64,000 nt of DNA from Leptolyngbya sp. FACHB-8 (GTDB lineage Bacteria; Cyanobacteriota; Cyanobacteriia; Elainellales; Elainellaceae). Both the position numbers and the translations under genes were made by a program. The notes beneath the pieces were generated by a model. That model saw nothing but the letters and a program-made list of their open reading frames with translations. It had not been told where the DNA came from and searched no databases. This document shows, piece after piece, positions 55,821 to 64,000 of this stretch. The stretch's first letter is position 1, and the number at the start of each line of letters is the position of its first letter. The stretch is taken from positions 1 to 64,000 of the forward strand of contig NZ_JACJOO010000031.1 in assembly GCF_014695575.1 (NCBI RefSeq). Direction: 5' to 3'.

Positions 55821-58800
55821 GGAGAATCAGAGGTGTTCGGCTCTGCTGCCCCCGGAGGAATTGCCAGTTGAGGGACAACTCCCGGCTCAATCCGTAGCAC
55901 TGGCTCCTCATCAGATCGGGTTGTACAGGGTGAAGCTGCGGTTTCGCTGCTGCGGAGGGCGATCGTTTCCGGGGTGTTGGGAGTCAGCCCTGGGTTTACA
56001 GGGCAAGTTTCTGTACTGCTCTCGTCGTTCTCCAACTGAGCTGTAGTCACGTTGTTGCCTGAAGCCCCTGACCCACCATCACCATTGCCACCACTGCCAA
56101 CACCACCGGGGCCGCCACCAGGACTGCCGCCAGGACCACCACCGGGGCCACCGCCAGGACCACCACCAGGACCACCACCGGGGCCACCGCCATTATCGGG
56201 AGGAATCGGCGCAAAAGTGTTGTTCTGCAATGAGCCGTAGAGGTTGACATTCGTGCCGGCTCCTACGGCGATCGCCCCCACTGTACCGCTGGCATTATTC
56301 ACAACATTGCTCGGCACCAAGCCGTAGGTGTTGTTGAGACGAAGGTTGAAGGGATTGTTGGGGTCGAAAGTCGCGAAGGTATTTGCGGCATCCTCTGGCA
56401 CCAAAGTAGGATTAGCCGTTGTCGTCAGTGGCCCCGTTGAAAAAGACTCCCCAGCACCGATGACAGTAATCCGTCCGGGTCGTCCTTCCACAGTAAATTG
56501 ATTGTCCACCAGGGTAGAGGCTCCCGCCCCACCATAACGAATCACAACCGGGGCATTAAACCCACTGCTGGTCACGACACTACTACTGGGACGAGTCAAG
56601 ATACTTACGGGAAACAGTGTGTTATCTGTCCTGGTTGGGTCAAACGTGCCATTTGAGGAGCCAGGGCGAATGCTAATAAACTCGGCAACGTTGTTTGGAT
56701 CAGCAAACAAACTGGCAGGTACTCCCTGGCTGATCAAGTAGTTGATGAGTTGGGTATTGCCGCGTAAGGGCACAAAGGTCTCCAGCAAACCTGCTCCATA
56801 GCCTAAAGCCCGAAATGCCCCCGCCGCTGTGACATCGACACCACCTGCCCCCGCATCAATAGCCCCTACAGTAATGTCACCACCTGAGGTGAGCCGCACT
56901 TGCCCAAAATCTAGCGAGTCTCCTGAAATATTGGTATTCAGGTTCCCTGTCGTGATGTTGCCACCAGCATTTAAACGAATACCCTCACCACCTAAAATGT
57001 CGCCCGTCTGTATAGAACCACGGGCTGAGAGAACCACCCGTCCATCAAACCCAACGGTGACATTGCCCACAGTCAAATTGCCGCCAGAGGCCGTCGTTGG
57101 AGTAAACGTTGTGCCCCCAAGGGCCGTTGGAGCCCCCAGGTTAGCCGGATTACTTAATTGCGTTACCCCTGCCCGCAAAACCACAGACCCTGTGGTGCTC
57201 AGCAGAGCAACTTCTGGGTCAGTTCCGGTCAGGGCTGTATTTGGCCCCGTAATGTCAATATTGCCGCCCTGGATGCTGCCCAGAGCCTCTACCCAAAGCG
57301 AAACGCCACTGTAATTCCCAAACGTCACGTTGCCACTAGCACTGATGACGCTGCTAGCATTTTGGTTTGTGGTGGTAAAGGCACGGGGATTACCCAGAGC
57401 ATCCAGCACTGCGAAATCACTCCCGGCCCCGAACCGTCCATTCGCCGTAATCGCATTGTTGCTGATTAATGTGATATCCCCATTACTGCGGAAGACAGAA
57501 CCTGTATTCGTCAAAGCATTCAGGCTAATGCCACCACCACCCCGCAAGGTCATGTTATTACCCGCTTCAAACACAATCGCATCTGCAGCAGAATCAAGGA
57601 TTTGTAGAGTTCCTGTTTGAGCGGTAACTTGCAAATTGCGAGCTGCGATCAGGGAGTTGGCCGAGATGGCATTGTTGCGAATACCAAGGTTAGTTTGAGA
57701 CTGGAGAGTGAGATCCTGGCGCGATCGCACCGTTGAATCATTCAAATTCATCGTGACAGCCTGCACCGCCACGTTACCTGCATCCACAAAACTCTCGGTA
57801 AGAACAAAATTTTGCACCTGGGCATTCAGGTTACCCCGGGTGTTGATAGTGGCATTTTGAATATTAAAGTTCTGCCCTGTTAATTGAAGAGATCCAGTAA
57901 GCGAAGGGAAAAAGCCATCCAGTTGTGTTGTTCCATTACTCAGGAAGGACACATCACGCCCAAAGATTTGAATATCTAAGGGGTTTGCGCTGCCAACAGT
58001 ATCGTTAAAGGCAACGGTATCTGCACTCACAGACAACCGCCGAAATCCCACCGGGCGTTCCACTGTGCCATTAAAGGTAACAGTTCCTCCAGTAGACGAC
58101 CCAACCCCTAATTGGGCCGAAGATGCACTTCCTACGGTGACATCACCATTGAAGGTCAAATTACCACCGTTGAGCGTGATTGCCTCATCCAACAAAATAT
58201 CGGGTGCTGTGAGGGTGAGGTCAGACACCAATGTATTGGCAGAAGCGTTAATGGCGCTGGTGATATCAATGTTATTGCTGGCGGTAATGATGACATTGCC
58301 TGTGTTCAGCAACTGAGCAACCCGATCCGCTGTGATGAAAAAGGTGCCACCCGGATCACCCGCAAGAATTTGTCCGTCATCCAGTTGGGCATCGTCAGTC
58401 CCTACGGCTCCAATGATGACGCTGGCTGGATCGAGCAGCAGGGTGCCCATCGTTCCGGCTGGGGCACTCACATCCACGGTCCCATCAAAGCTCAACCCGT
58501 TGCGACCGGAAACTTCTGCAAAGCCGCCGTTACCAGCTGCTAAGCCACCGCGTGCGGTCAGGGTGCCATTAAACTGGGTACCGTTTTCAGACCAGAGAAT
58601 AACTCTCCCGCCATCTCCTGTGGTAAGAGCATCGGCAGCGATCGCCGTCCCCCCATCCACTACAGTTTGACTGGCAGCAGGCAAAGTTGCTTGCCCCTGG
58701 TAATCACCACCGATGCGAACCGTGCCACCACCGCCCTCTCCACTGGCGTTCACCGTGGCTCCGATGAGGGAAACGCGATCGCCTACCACGGTAATCTCAG

Positions 58801-59722
58801 AATTCGCAGCCGTCTGGGGTGAAGCTGTTGTAAGGGAGCCCGAAATGGTGGTGCTGCCCGGAGTAGTGGCAATAGTTCCAGACCCACCTAATCGCACAGT
58901 TCCATCGGCATCCACCGTCAGCGCGGTAGCGTTCGCTAAATTCCCACCGGTCAACAATTCCGGCAACGTAGCCGGGGTCAAAGCGACCGGGTTCGATCCT
59001 CCAGATAGCGGCTCAAACTCAACACTCAGTAAGCTGCCAACCTGGCTCAGCCGCACCAGATTTTCCCCTGGTACCGCTGCCACAGTAATCGTGCCGCCTG
59101 GAGCCTCTAACGTACCAGTGTTAACAACCGTGCCGCCGATCAAGGTAAGGCTTTGACCTTCATCAACGGATAGAGTTCCTAAATTGGCGATCGCCCCCGG
59201 TTGCCCCAACTCAAACGCAAAGCTTGACGGTGTCCCGACCAGCGCATCATAGCCATTCGTGCCTACCGCACTAAACCAACCATCATCAAACCCAATGCCG
59301 GTAGCCGTCGTTGCTGTAAAAGAACCGGCTAAATCCAGGCGGGCATTGGGGCCAAATACAATCCCTGCGGGATTCATCAAGTACAGGTTGGCATTGCTAT
59401 TACTGACGCGCACCAACCCATCAATAACGGAGGCATCCCCACCCGTTACCCGTCCCAAGATATTCTCAATCTGCGGGTTGGCGAGGAAGTTGGCAATTTC
59501 GTCGGGGCTCAGACCCAGGCGTTCAAAGCTGTGAAAGAGGTTTTGGCGATCGCTCGACAATGTCCCCCCATCAATGTCATAGCGGCTTCCATCCTGAGTT
59601 ACCTGTGTTCCTGTTCCGTCCTGAGCTGGGGCGATCGACTGCGCCCATCCTGCCGCAGCCGTCCAACACCACGAGAGCGTCACGGCAGGAACTAACCACC
59701 AGAGGCGAGAGAAGGCAGACAT
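55817..59722 (-). CDS. filamentous haemagglutinin-type secreted protein
   Basis: A 1301-residue protein. A signal peptide (LVPAVTLSWCWTAAAGWAQS) is followed by the two-partner-secretion domain: RYDIDGGTLSSDRQNLFHSF, LANPQIENILGRVTGG and LYLMNPAGIVFGPNARLDL. A long stretch of Asn/Thr/Gly-rich beta-helix repeats then runs to about 1170. A Gly-Pro repeat (GGPGGGPGG units) covers about 1174-1215, encoded by 9-bp units at 56090-56200. The last 80 residues are Pro-rich. It should be exported by an outer-membrane TpsB/FhaC-type partner, not found here. It is the first gene of a pair with the CHAT protein. Probable adhesin or surface fibre. Confidence 0.9.
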   Translation of the reverse strand: MSAFSRLWWLVPAVTLSWCWTAAAGWAQSIAPAQDGTGTQVTQDGSRYDIDGGTLSSDRQNLFHSFERLGLSPDEIANFLANPQIENILGRVTGGDASVIDGLVRVSNSNANLYLMNPAGIVFGPNARLDLAGSFTATTATGIGFDDGWFSAVGTNGYDALVGTPSSFAFELGQPGAIANLGTLSVDEGQSLTLIGGTVVNTGTLEAPGGTITVAAVPGENLVRLSQVGSLLSVEFEPLSGGSNPVALTPATLPELLTGGNLANATALTVDADGTVRLGGSGTIATTPGSTTISGSLTTASPQTAANSEITVVGDRVSLIGATVNASGEGGGGTVRIGGDYQGQATLPAASQTVVDGGTAIAADALTTGDGGRVILWSENGTQFNGTLTARGGLAAGNGGFAEVSGRNGLSFDGTVDVSAPAGTMGTLLLDPASVIIGAVGTDDAQLDDGQILAGDPGGTFFITADRVAQLLNTGNVIITASNNIDITSAINASANTLVSDLTLTAPDILLDEAITLNGGNLTFNGDVTVGSASSAQLGVGSSTGGTVTFNGTVERPVGFRRLSVSADTVAFNDTVGSANPLDIQIFGRDVSFLSNGTTQLDGFFPSLTGSLQLTGQNFNIQNATINTRGNLNAQVQNFVLTESFVDAGNVAVQAVTMNLNDSTVRSRQDLTLQSQTNLGIRNNAISANSLIAARNLQVTAQTGTLQILDSAADAIVFEAGNNMTLRGGGGISLNALTNTGSVFRSNGDITLISNNAITANGRFGAGSDFAVLDALGNPRAFTTTNQNASSVISASGNVTFGNYSGVSLWVEALGSIQGGNIDITGPNTALTGTDPEVALLSTTGSVVLRAGVTQLSNPANLGAPTALGGTTFTPTTASGGNLTVGNVTVGFDGRVVLSARGSIQTGDILGGEGIRLNAGGNITTGNLNTNISGDSLDFGQVRLTSGGDITVGAIDAGAGGVDVTAAGAFRALGYGAGLLETFVPLRGNTQLINYLISQGVPASLFADPNNVAEFISIRPGSSNGTFDPTRTDNTLFPVSILTRPSSSVVTSSGFNAPVVIRYGGAGASTLVDNQFTVEGRPGRITVIGAGESFSTGPLTTTANPTLVPEDAANTFATFDPNNPFNLRLNNTYGLVPSNVVNNASGTVGAIAVGAGTNVNLYGSLQNNTFAPIPPDNGGGPGGGPGGGPGGGPGGGPGGSPGGGPGGVGSGGNGDGGSGASGNNVTTAQLENDESSTETCPVNPGLTPNTPETIALRSSETAASPCTTRSDEEPVLRIEPGVVPQLAIPPGAAEPNTSDSP

Positions 59723-59959
59723 GGCGATGACCTCAGGATGAAGCGGTGGAATGGAATCGATGCGATGTACTTCGGATGGCCACTATGCAAAACGGTGCAT
59801 GGAGGGGGCGATTCCCCAGGGGAGGCGATCGCCCAACAATCCTCAAGGAGATACAAGCTCTCCGAGTATAATTCCGCTGGCAAATAAATTCATGATTACG
59901 TAACGATACTCAAATACTTATGACAGAGCTTTCCTGAGGGATCACCCCAAACACTTTAG

Positions 59960-60175
59960 GGACGGCTATGGCTAGCTACTGAAACGTACTTTGTAGAATC
60001 CGTCAAGGAACGGCAACGGCTGGGTGCTTTAACGTGGGATGTGTTTCGCCAGTCGTTGTATCAAAATGACTGGGCGTTGTTTCACCAGACCCATCACTTT
60101 TGGCAGATTATTGCAAGACAAGGTCAGAAAGACCTCTCTCGCCCCCATATCCTGGCCAAACAGGGGTACACTTAA
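59960..60175 (+). pseudogene. possible remnant of an unidentified gene
   Basis: A 71-codon open frame after a TAG and ending in TAA, with no start codon. Residues such as ETYFVESVKERQRLGALTW and QTHHFWQIIARQGQKDLS look like real protein, with normal amino-acid composition. I cannot name the parent. The rest of the 750-bp gap (59723-60473) shows no other gene and must contain the haemagglutinin and ccmK promoters. Confidence 0.35.
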
Positions 60176-60473
60176 TGTTTAGATACACTTTTGAGAAATC
60201 AAGATTTATTTGACACCGTATCCTGAACTTTATTCATAGCGTTGTGCAACGGAGTTGAGTGCGAAAGGCTTGGTGTTTGGTTCTTACAGCTCCTACCCTC
60301 GGACTCTACTAAGGCGCACAGCACTTCATAAAACAGGCAACAAAAGATACCGGATCGATGTGGGTCAGATAGCACATTAACCCATCGGGTAGATCCTGTT
60401 CAAATTAAATCAGCGACGGATAATTGGGTGTCTATTAACCCTCAATACAACCAAAAAGGTTAGACGTATCTTT

Positions 60474-60788
60474 ATGTCAATTGCTGTTGGAATGATTGAA
60501 ACCCTGGGTTTCCCGGCGGTTGTTGAAGCGGCGGACGCCATGGTGAAAGCGGCGCAGGTCACCTTAGTCGGCTACGAAAAAATTGGCAGTGGCCGGGTCA
60601 CCGTTATCGTTCGGGGCAATGTTTCCGAAGTTCAGGCTTCCCTCGCTGCCGGAATGGAGTCGGTCAAGCGGGTTAACGGCGGTCAAGTGCTGTCAACCCA
60701 TATCATTGCCCGTCCCAATGAAAACCTGGAGTATGTGCTACCGATTCGCTACACCGAAGCGGTTACCCAGTTTAGAGCTGTCATGTAA
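60474..60788 (+). CDS. ccmK: carboxysome shell protein CcmK (CcmK1/K2 type)
   Basis: A 104-residue single BMC-domain protein that forms hexamers tiling the facets of the beta-carboxysome shell. The opening [20 protein letters not shown], the central pore segment [15 protein letters not shown] (pore residues K-I-G-S-G) and [20 protein letters not shown] are as in CcmK1/K2. CcmK3 and CcmK4 differ more, so K1/K2 is favoured. It has AAAAGG upstream as a weak ribosome site and stands alone, away from a ccmKLMNO cluster, so it is a satellite ccmK copy. It is followed by two hairpins. Confidence 0.95.
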   Translation: MSIAVGMIETLGFPAVVEAADAMVKAAQVTLVGYEKIGSGRVTVIVRGNVSEVQASLAAGMESVKRVNGGQVLSTHIIARPNENLEYVLPIRYTEAVTQFRAVM

Positions 60789-60798
60789 AGCTTTAAAG

Positions 60799-60839
60799 AA
60801 AGAAAAGTGAGCGGTGCTTAGCACCGCTCACTTTTCTTT
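60799..60839. terminator. hairpin terminator behind ccmK
   Basis: AGAAAAGTGAGCGGTGC, loop TTA, then GCACCGCTCACTTTTCT and TTT. It begins 11 bp after the ccmK stop and its A/T stem end gives T-runs on both strands. Confidence 0.85.
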
Positions 60840-60844
60840 TGGTA

Positions 60845-60890
60845 TTGCTGAATGGAGGGTGAAACCTGGGTTTCACCCTCCATTCAGCAA
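60845..60890. repeat. 22-bp perfect hairpin, second in the ccmK gap
   Basis: TTGCTGAATGGAGGGTGAAA plus CC pairs with its exact complement, with only two bases between. It lies 12 bp before the next gene's stop, so it may end that minus-strand gene. Confidence 0.75.
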
Positions 60891-60902
60891 CGTTTTTTGG
60901 AT

Positions 60903-61118
60903 TTATTCTGCAACAAACTGTGATCGGTGCAAGACAACTTCCCCATGGTCGGGAATCCACGCTACCCAGCGATCGCCCTCTTCTTCGCACAGCAGCAGCG
61001 CCTCATCATGGCTGAAGGGAGTGAGGCGATCGCGCAACTGCACCCAGCAGTTGGCCTGAGGAATGAACCCACCAGAAGCATTGGACTGTGAGTTAAAGGA
61101 GAGCGTTGCTGAATCCAT
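60903..61118 (-). CDS. small conserved cyanobacterial protein
   Basis: A 71-residue soluble protein from the ATG at 61118 (MDSATLSFNSQSNASGGFIP), which has AGAGGAAA upstream; a longer frame to 61232 lacks support. The conserved-looking core NCWVQLRDRLTPFSHDEALL and VAWIPDHGEVVLHRSQF has the shape of a small beta-barrel and recurs, as I recall, in many cyanobacteria. No function is known. It faces ccmK and is divergent from the unknown membrane protein at 61693. Confidence 0.7.
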   Translation of the reverse strand: MDSATLSFNSQSNASGGFIPQANCWVQLRDRLTPFSHDEALLLCEEEGDRWVAWIPDHGEVVLHRSQFVAE

Positions 61119-61295
61119 AAAAAATTTCCTCTGTTTCTGTAGCTTATGATACAGAATTTTTGATTGATTAGAAAGGGTTGTCTTGGAAATTAACAAAACT
61201 GATTCAACAGCACATGCCTCGAAGGAATGCATCCATCGCAGTGCTTGTGGGCGATCTACCGGTTGTAGGAATTTCCCCTCCAGTGAGGCGTTACA

Positions 61296-61384
61296 GGGTG
61301 CATCCCACTTTTGTAAGTGAGGCGGGCTAAGCCCGCCTCACTTACAAAAGTGGGTTTCCAAATCTGCAAAAGTGGGATGCACCC
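61296..61384. mobile_element. element F (89 bp) with exact 9-bp target duplication
   Basis: The ends GGGTGCATCCCACTTTTG and CAAAAGTGGGATGCACCC are exact 18-bp inverted repeats. Inside, a 24-bp perfect hairpin (61304-61354, loop TAA) shares CCCACTTTTG with the left end, so outer and inner stems compete. GGCGTTACA stands at 61287-61295 and again at 61385-61393, touching both ends. This is strong evidence of transposition. Confidence 0.92.
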
Positions 61385-61411
61385 GGCGTTACACACCCCG
61401 ATGTTCCGAGA

Positions 61412-61578
61412 GGCTGTTTAAGCAGTTAGGAGGTTTCTGCATAAGAATTTACCCAGAATGTTGGTGCTTTGCCCGCTTCGCGGGCAAAGCACCAACATTC
61501 TGGGGGTAATTTCATTACTGGAAATCTCCTTAATCTTTTATGTGCATAGGGCATAAAAGATTAACTGCTTAAATAGCC
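61412..61578. mobile_element. three-way-junction repeat split by element B4
   Basis: GGCTGTTTAAGCAGTTA (61412-61428) and TAACTGCTTAAATAGCC (61562-61578) are inverted repeats with one mismatch. Between them lie B4 (61429-61529) and a second hairpin, AATCTTTTATG and CATAAAAGATT (61532-61562). Without B4 and one TTA, the arms would close directly around the second hairpin, so B4 inserted into an older palindrome. Confidence 0.75.
61429..61529. mobile_element. family B element, copy B4
   Basis: The ends GGAGGTTTC and GAAATCTCC are nearly exact inverted repeats. TTA flanks both sides (61426-61428 and 61530-61532). The central hairpin has the same sequence as in B1 except a matched pair change near its base. 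It lies in the opposite orientation to B1. Confidence 0.85.
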
Positions 61579-61692
61579 TTTAAGCTTAATCCTGTAAAAA
61601 GTTTGATTTGATGAGGCGATCGCGTCTGGAATTGTAGATCGCGTCAGTGTTTTTAAAGGTTGTTTTACCTGGGCGCTCGTTGGAAGTAGCAC

Positions 61693-62325
61693 ATGTCACG
61701 CTTTCTTAGTTTTTTCCTATTAGGTCTTTTTATTGTTATTGGTCTATCTTTTGTTCTATCTATTTTGGATGTTAGCCCCAGTGTAAATTACGCCGTATGT
61801 GTATACACAGCCGCCAGTCTTTTGACCTGGCTTCCAATAGTGTCATGGTTAGAGCCTGGGATAAGAGAGACAGGCTCTCTTATCCTGAAGATTGGTCGTT
61901 CATTATCAAATTACTGGTTCTTGTCCTGTGGGTTGATTTTTGCTGTTGCTAGCCTGGCTTTATCAATTTTTTTTATTTATGAACACTTCGGTGGCTCTCC
62001 TAACTTTGTAGTTACATCAGATGACTGGTCACCTTTAATTCTTTATTGGAATATATCCATTCTCTACATCCTGATTGGATGCAGCAATGTGCTTGTATAC
62101 GAAAATGGAATGTACTTTATGTTTAACTTATTGAAGTGGCAAGAGATCGATTCTTACCATTGGGATGCGGCACGACCCAACATTCTAGTGTTAAATCATA
62201 AACGGCCTTCTAAATTTATCTTTGGTTCTATTTCAAAAATTGATATACCAGAAAAACACAAATTGTTCCTAGACGACGTGCTATCCACAAAATTAGGAAC
62301 ATCAAGCGCTAACTCACGGGACTGA
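61693..62325 (+). CDS. membrane protein of unknown function
   Basis: A 210-residue protein with four hydrophobic segments (about 3-24, 33-52, 75-97, 118-137) and a soluble C-terminal third. The end LVYENGMYFMFNLLKWQEIDSY and NILVLNHKR resembles the C-terminal domain of DUF5673-type proteins, which I cite cautiously. Codon use is AT-richer than its neighbours. Mobile elements F, B4 and E2 flank it on both sides, so gain by transfer or relaxed selection is possible. No operon partner. Confidence 0.6.
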   Translation: MSRFLSFFLLGLFIVIGLSFVLSILDVSPSVNYAVCVYTAASLLTWLPIVSWLEPGIRETGSLILKIGRSLSNYWFLSCGLIFAVASLALSIFFIYEHFGGSPNFVVTSDDWSPLILYWNISILYILIGCSNVLVYENGMYFMFNLLKWQEIDSYHWDAARPNILVLNHKRPSKFIFGSISKIDIPEKHKLFLDDVLSTKLGTSSANSRD

Positions 62326-62407
62326 CGCATATCTGTTGTGAGTGGGTTGCTAAGCAACCCACTCACAACACACCTGTACTACAGCTAGCAAACTTGCATA
62401 AGTCCTG
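62318..62407. mobile_element. element E2 (related to E1)
   Basis: The ends GGGACTGACGCATA and TTGCATAAGTCCTG resemble those of E1 (consensus CAGRACTTAYGCA). A 16-bp perfect hairpin (62335-62369, loop TAA) lies inside. It begins inside the stop region of the unknown membrane gene. No clear target duplication is seen. Confidence 0.5.
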
Positions 62408-62417
62408 TACATTGTAG

Positions 62418-62456
62418 GGTTGATTTTTCGTGCGCTAGGCGCACGAAAAATCAACC
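62418..62456. terminator. 18-bp perfect hairpin behind the amine oxidase
   Basis: GGTTGATTTTTCGTGCGC and its complement enclose loop TAG. It ends at the first base of the amine oxidase stop codon and could end transcription of that gene. Confidence 0.7.
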
Positions 62457-64000
62457 TATTTGTGACAATGCTCACCGTTGTAGGCACTAGTCGGTGGCAC
62501 ATCTAATGCCGGATTTGCATTGAAGAAACCCACAGGCTTAATCATAAAACCCGAGTAAGCGGTCGGCATAATTGGCCAATCTTCAGGGCGGGTAATGTGA
62601 TGATGGCCGAAGACGTACCACATCACTACGTCTGTCTCCTCAATGGAGCGGTTAGCCTGTGTCCACTTGGGTAGACCCTCACCACCCGCATGTTGGTTGG
62701 GGTAGTTGCCAGCAGGATGCTTTTCTGCATCGTCGTAAGGGGTAACCCAGAGATGTTGGGCCATGAACCCAGCTCGCTTCAGAATAGGAGAGTCTGGATG
62801 GGCGAAGGGGAGAACATTTTCGCCGGGAATAAGCTTGAAACCAACGGGTTGATCGAGCCGATTTTTGACGGAGGGGTTCACAATCTTCCAGTAACGAGCT
62901 TTGAGGGGGTCAATGATGCGCTTCGCCTCCTGCTCGGTTTTGAGGGGAGTGGAGGTTGCAAAGAAAGCATTGCCCATAGGGTTGTCTGGCCCCGGAGGTG
63001 CAGACTCGGAGTTGACTTCGTAAACCGTGTTGGGGCAACCATCGATGTCAAAATCGAGGCGCATACAGAAAATGTGTTGATGGTTTAAACCGTTTAACTC
63101 GGGCGCAACGACGGTGCCATATTTCTGGAAATCCATTAATGCACCGCACAGTAGAATTCCTGTTAGCTTGACTTCGTATTGAATGGTTCCATCCTGATAG
63201 AAATACCAGAAGAAACCATATTCGTAGTTATCCACTGTGGCGATGAACGAGAGGACAAGACGGCGCGATCGCCTCACCTCCACGCTCTCCCGCCGCCAGT
63301 CGGTATGCTTCCACAAGATGCCGTAGTCCTCTTCGTGCATACACACGGCATTCTCGGTGATGGAGACATTGCCTCGGCTATCCGTCAGCACGCCATCAAA
63401 GTAGTAAATCTCGCCCAGGCAATCGCAACCCAGTTTGAGGGAGTTCGCCAGAATCCCAATGCCATGTTCGCCAATATCAAAGGCATTTTTGCGATAGTGC
63501 TGAATGCGTGGGTCGCCATAGGGCACCACCATTTCCGCCATAGATGCGCGATAAAGAATAGGCCGCAACCGTCCCTCATCCTCATAGCCCACCTGATAGA
63601 GCACCAATCCTTCACGCGGATTAAAACCAATGCGTAAATCCCACTTTTGCCAGCGGATGTGGTGCCCCTCAACCTCAAAGCTGGGGCCTTCCGGCTGGGT
63701 AATGTGCAACGGCTTGATGTCCTTCCGCATGTCGGGCATGAAGCGGGCTTCGTACTCACCTGGATCAGGAGGTACCGGCACAACTCCATGGTCTTCAATG
63801 CGAATTACCTCCATCGTGTTGAGATTCACCATGGGAATCAGGCCATCGATGGGGCGAGAGTAGAAGTTACCCTCAGGATTGGCCCGCAGATAACAGATGC
63901 AGCGGGAAATGCGAATCCCCACCTCGTCCTCAAAGCCAAAATTGCCCGGTGCCCAGGGGTCAACCACCACCAGATCCAAATCGGTAATACCGCGTTTTTC
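62456..64000 (-). CDS. copper-containing primary amine oxidase (N-terminus cut by window end)
   Basis: At least 514 residues of a copper amine oxidase, with the frame open to the last base of the window (KRGITDLDLVVVDPW at the visible start). The family is about 640 residues, so roughly the N-terminal fifth is missing. ATVDNYEY contains the Asn-Tyr-Glu motif in which the Tyr becomes the topaquinone cofactor. HQHIF has two copper-ligand His, and the third is in the C-terminal HHHITRPEDWPIMP segment. The enzyme oxidises primary amines to aldehydes with release of hydrogen peroxide and ammonia. The visible catalytic residues are intact. Confidence 0.95.
   Translation of the reverse strand, partial: EKRGITDLDLVVVDPWAPGNFGFEDEVGIRISRCICYLRANPEGNFYSRPIDGLIPMVNLNTMEVIRIEDHGVVPVPPDPGEYEARFMPDMRKDIKPLHITQPEGPSFEVEGHHIRWQKWDLRIGFNPREGLVLYQVGYEDEGRLRPILYRASMAEMVVPYGDPRIQHYRKNAFDIGEHGIGILANSLKLGCDCLGEIYYFDGVLTDSRGNVSITENAVCMHEEDYGILWKHTDWRRESVEVRRSRRLVLSFIATVDNYEYGFFWYFYQDGTIQYEVKLTGILLCGALMDFQKYGTVVAPELNGLNHQHIFCMRLDFDIDGCPNTVYEVNSESAPPGPDNPMGNAFFATSTPLKTEQEAKRIIDPLKARYWKIVNPSVKNRLDQPVGFKLIPGENVLPFAHPDSPILKRAGFMAQHLWVTPYDDAEKHPAGNYPNQHAGGEGLPKWTQANRSIEETDVVMWYVFGHHHITRPEDWPIMPTAYSGFMIKPVGFFNANPALDVPPTSAYNGEHCHK

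Noticed and set aside
56090-56200. Possible tandem-repeat or CRISPR-like array
   Set aside because: The 9-bp periodicity is the Gly-Pro coding repeat of the haemagglutinin, in frame and without spacers.
58332-59156. Long Pro-rich frames antisense to the haemagglutinin gene
   Set aside because: The Gly/Thr/Val-rich repeats read backwards as Pro/Thr/Ala; no starts or motifs support them.

Overview
The window reads as chromosomal DNA of a cyanobacterium. The HIP1 octamer GCGATCGC recurs throughout. Lineage-marker genes include dnaE split by a trans-splicing intein, petN, rpaA, vipp1, a CcmK carboxysome shell gene, DUF2949, DUF3611 and DUF1361 proteins, and a GAF-GAF-PAS adenylate cyclase. The PEP-CTERM protein, filamentous-haemagglutinin plus CHAT pair and large sensory kinases suggest a filamentous or Leptolyngbya-like organism; the genus cannot be fixed from this sequence. 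No rRNA, tRNA, CRISPR array or intact transposase was seen.

Layout. 1-5.5 kb: a cut gene end, an alpha/beta hydrolase, a PEP-CTERM protein and the N-terminal half of DnaE. 5.9-17 kb: housekeeping and regulatory genes (DUF1361, DICT-GAF kinase, cinA, a WecA-like transferase, a Crp-type regulator, fabG, thioredoxin, vipp1). 17-24 kb: an exopolysaccharide locus with a Wzm/Wzt-type ABC exporter divergent from pyruvyl transferase, GT4, priming transferase and ligase/polymerase genes. 24-38.6 kb: ruvB, LOG, rpaA, an ABC ATPase, a SAM hydrolase-family protein, a CPBP protease, the adenylate cyclase and ligA. 38.8-53 kb: DUF1400 hydrolase, petN, a TonB-like protein, a DUF721 protein, a SPOR-like protein with a kinase, murE, a hybrid kinase, two half-size UPF0016 Mn/Ca exchangers and a KDPG-type aldolase. 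53-60 kb: a translationally coupled TPR-CHAT / haemagglutinin pair. 60-64 kb: an orphan ccmK, small unknown genes and the C-terminal part of a copper amine oxidase cut by the window end.

The most unusual content lies between genes. Nearly every convergent gap, and several divergent ones, holds long perfect palindromes, many belonging to miniature mobile-element families. Family C (132 bp, ends CAGCAATTCTCA) has an exact 9-bp target duplication at 51.2 kb. Element F (89 bp, ends GGGTGCATCCCACTTTTG) also has an exact 9-bp duplication. Family B (ends GGAGATTTC) is flanked by TTA on both sides in three of four copies, and one copy is inserted inside a family A element. Family A folds as a three-way junction, and its two best copies differ by compensatory base-pair changes. 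Most hairpins close with three-base loops (GAA/TTC, AAA, TAA). No transposase that could move them is in the window, so any mobilising enzyme would act in trans. Many of these hairpins probably also end transcription between convergent genes.
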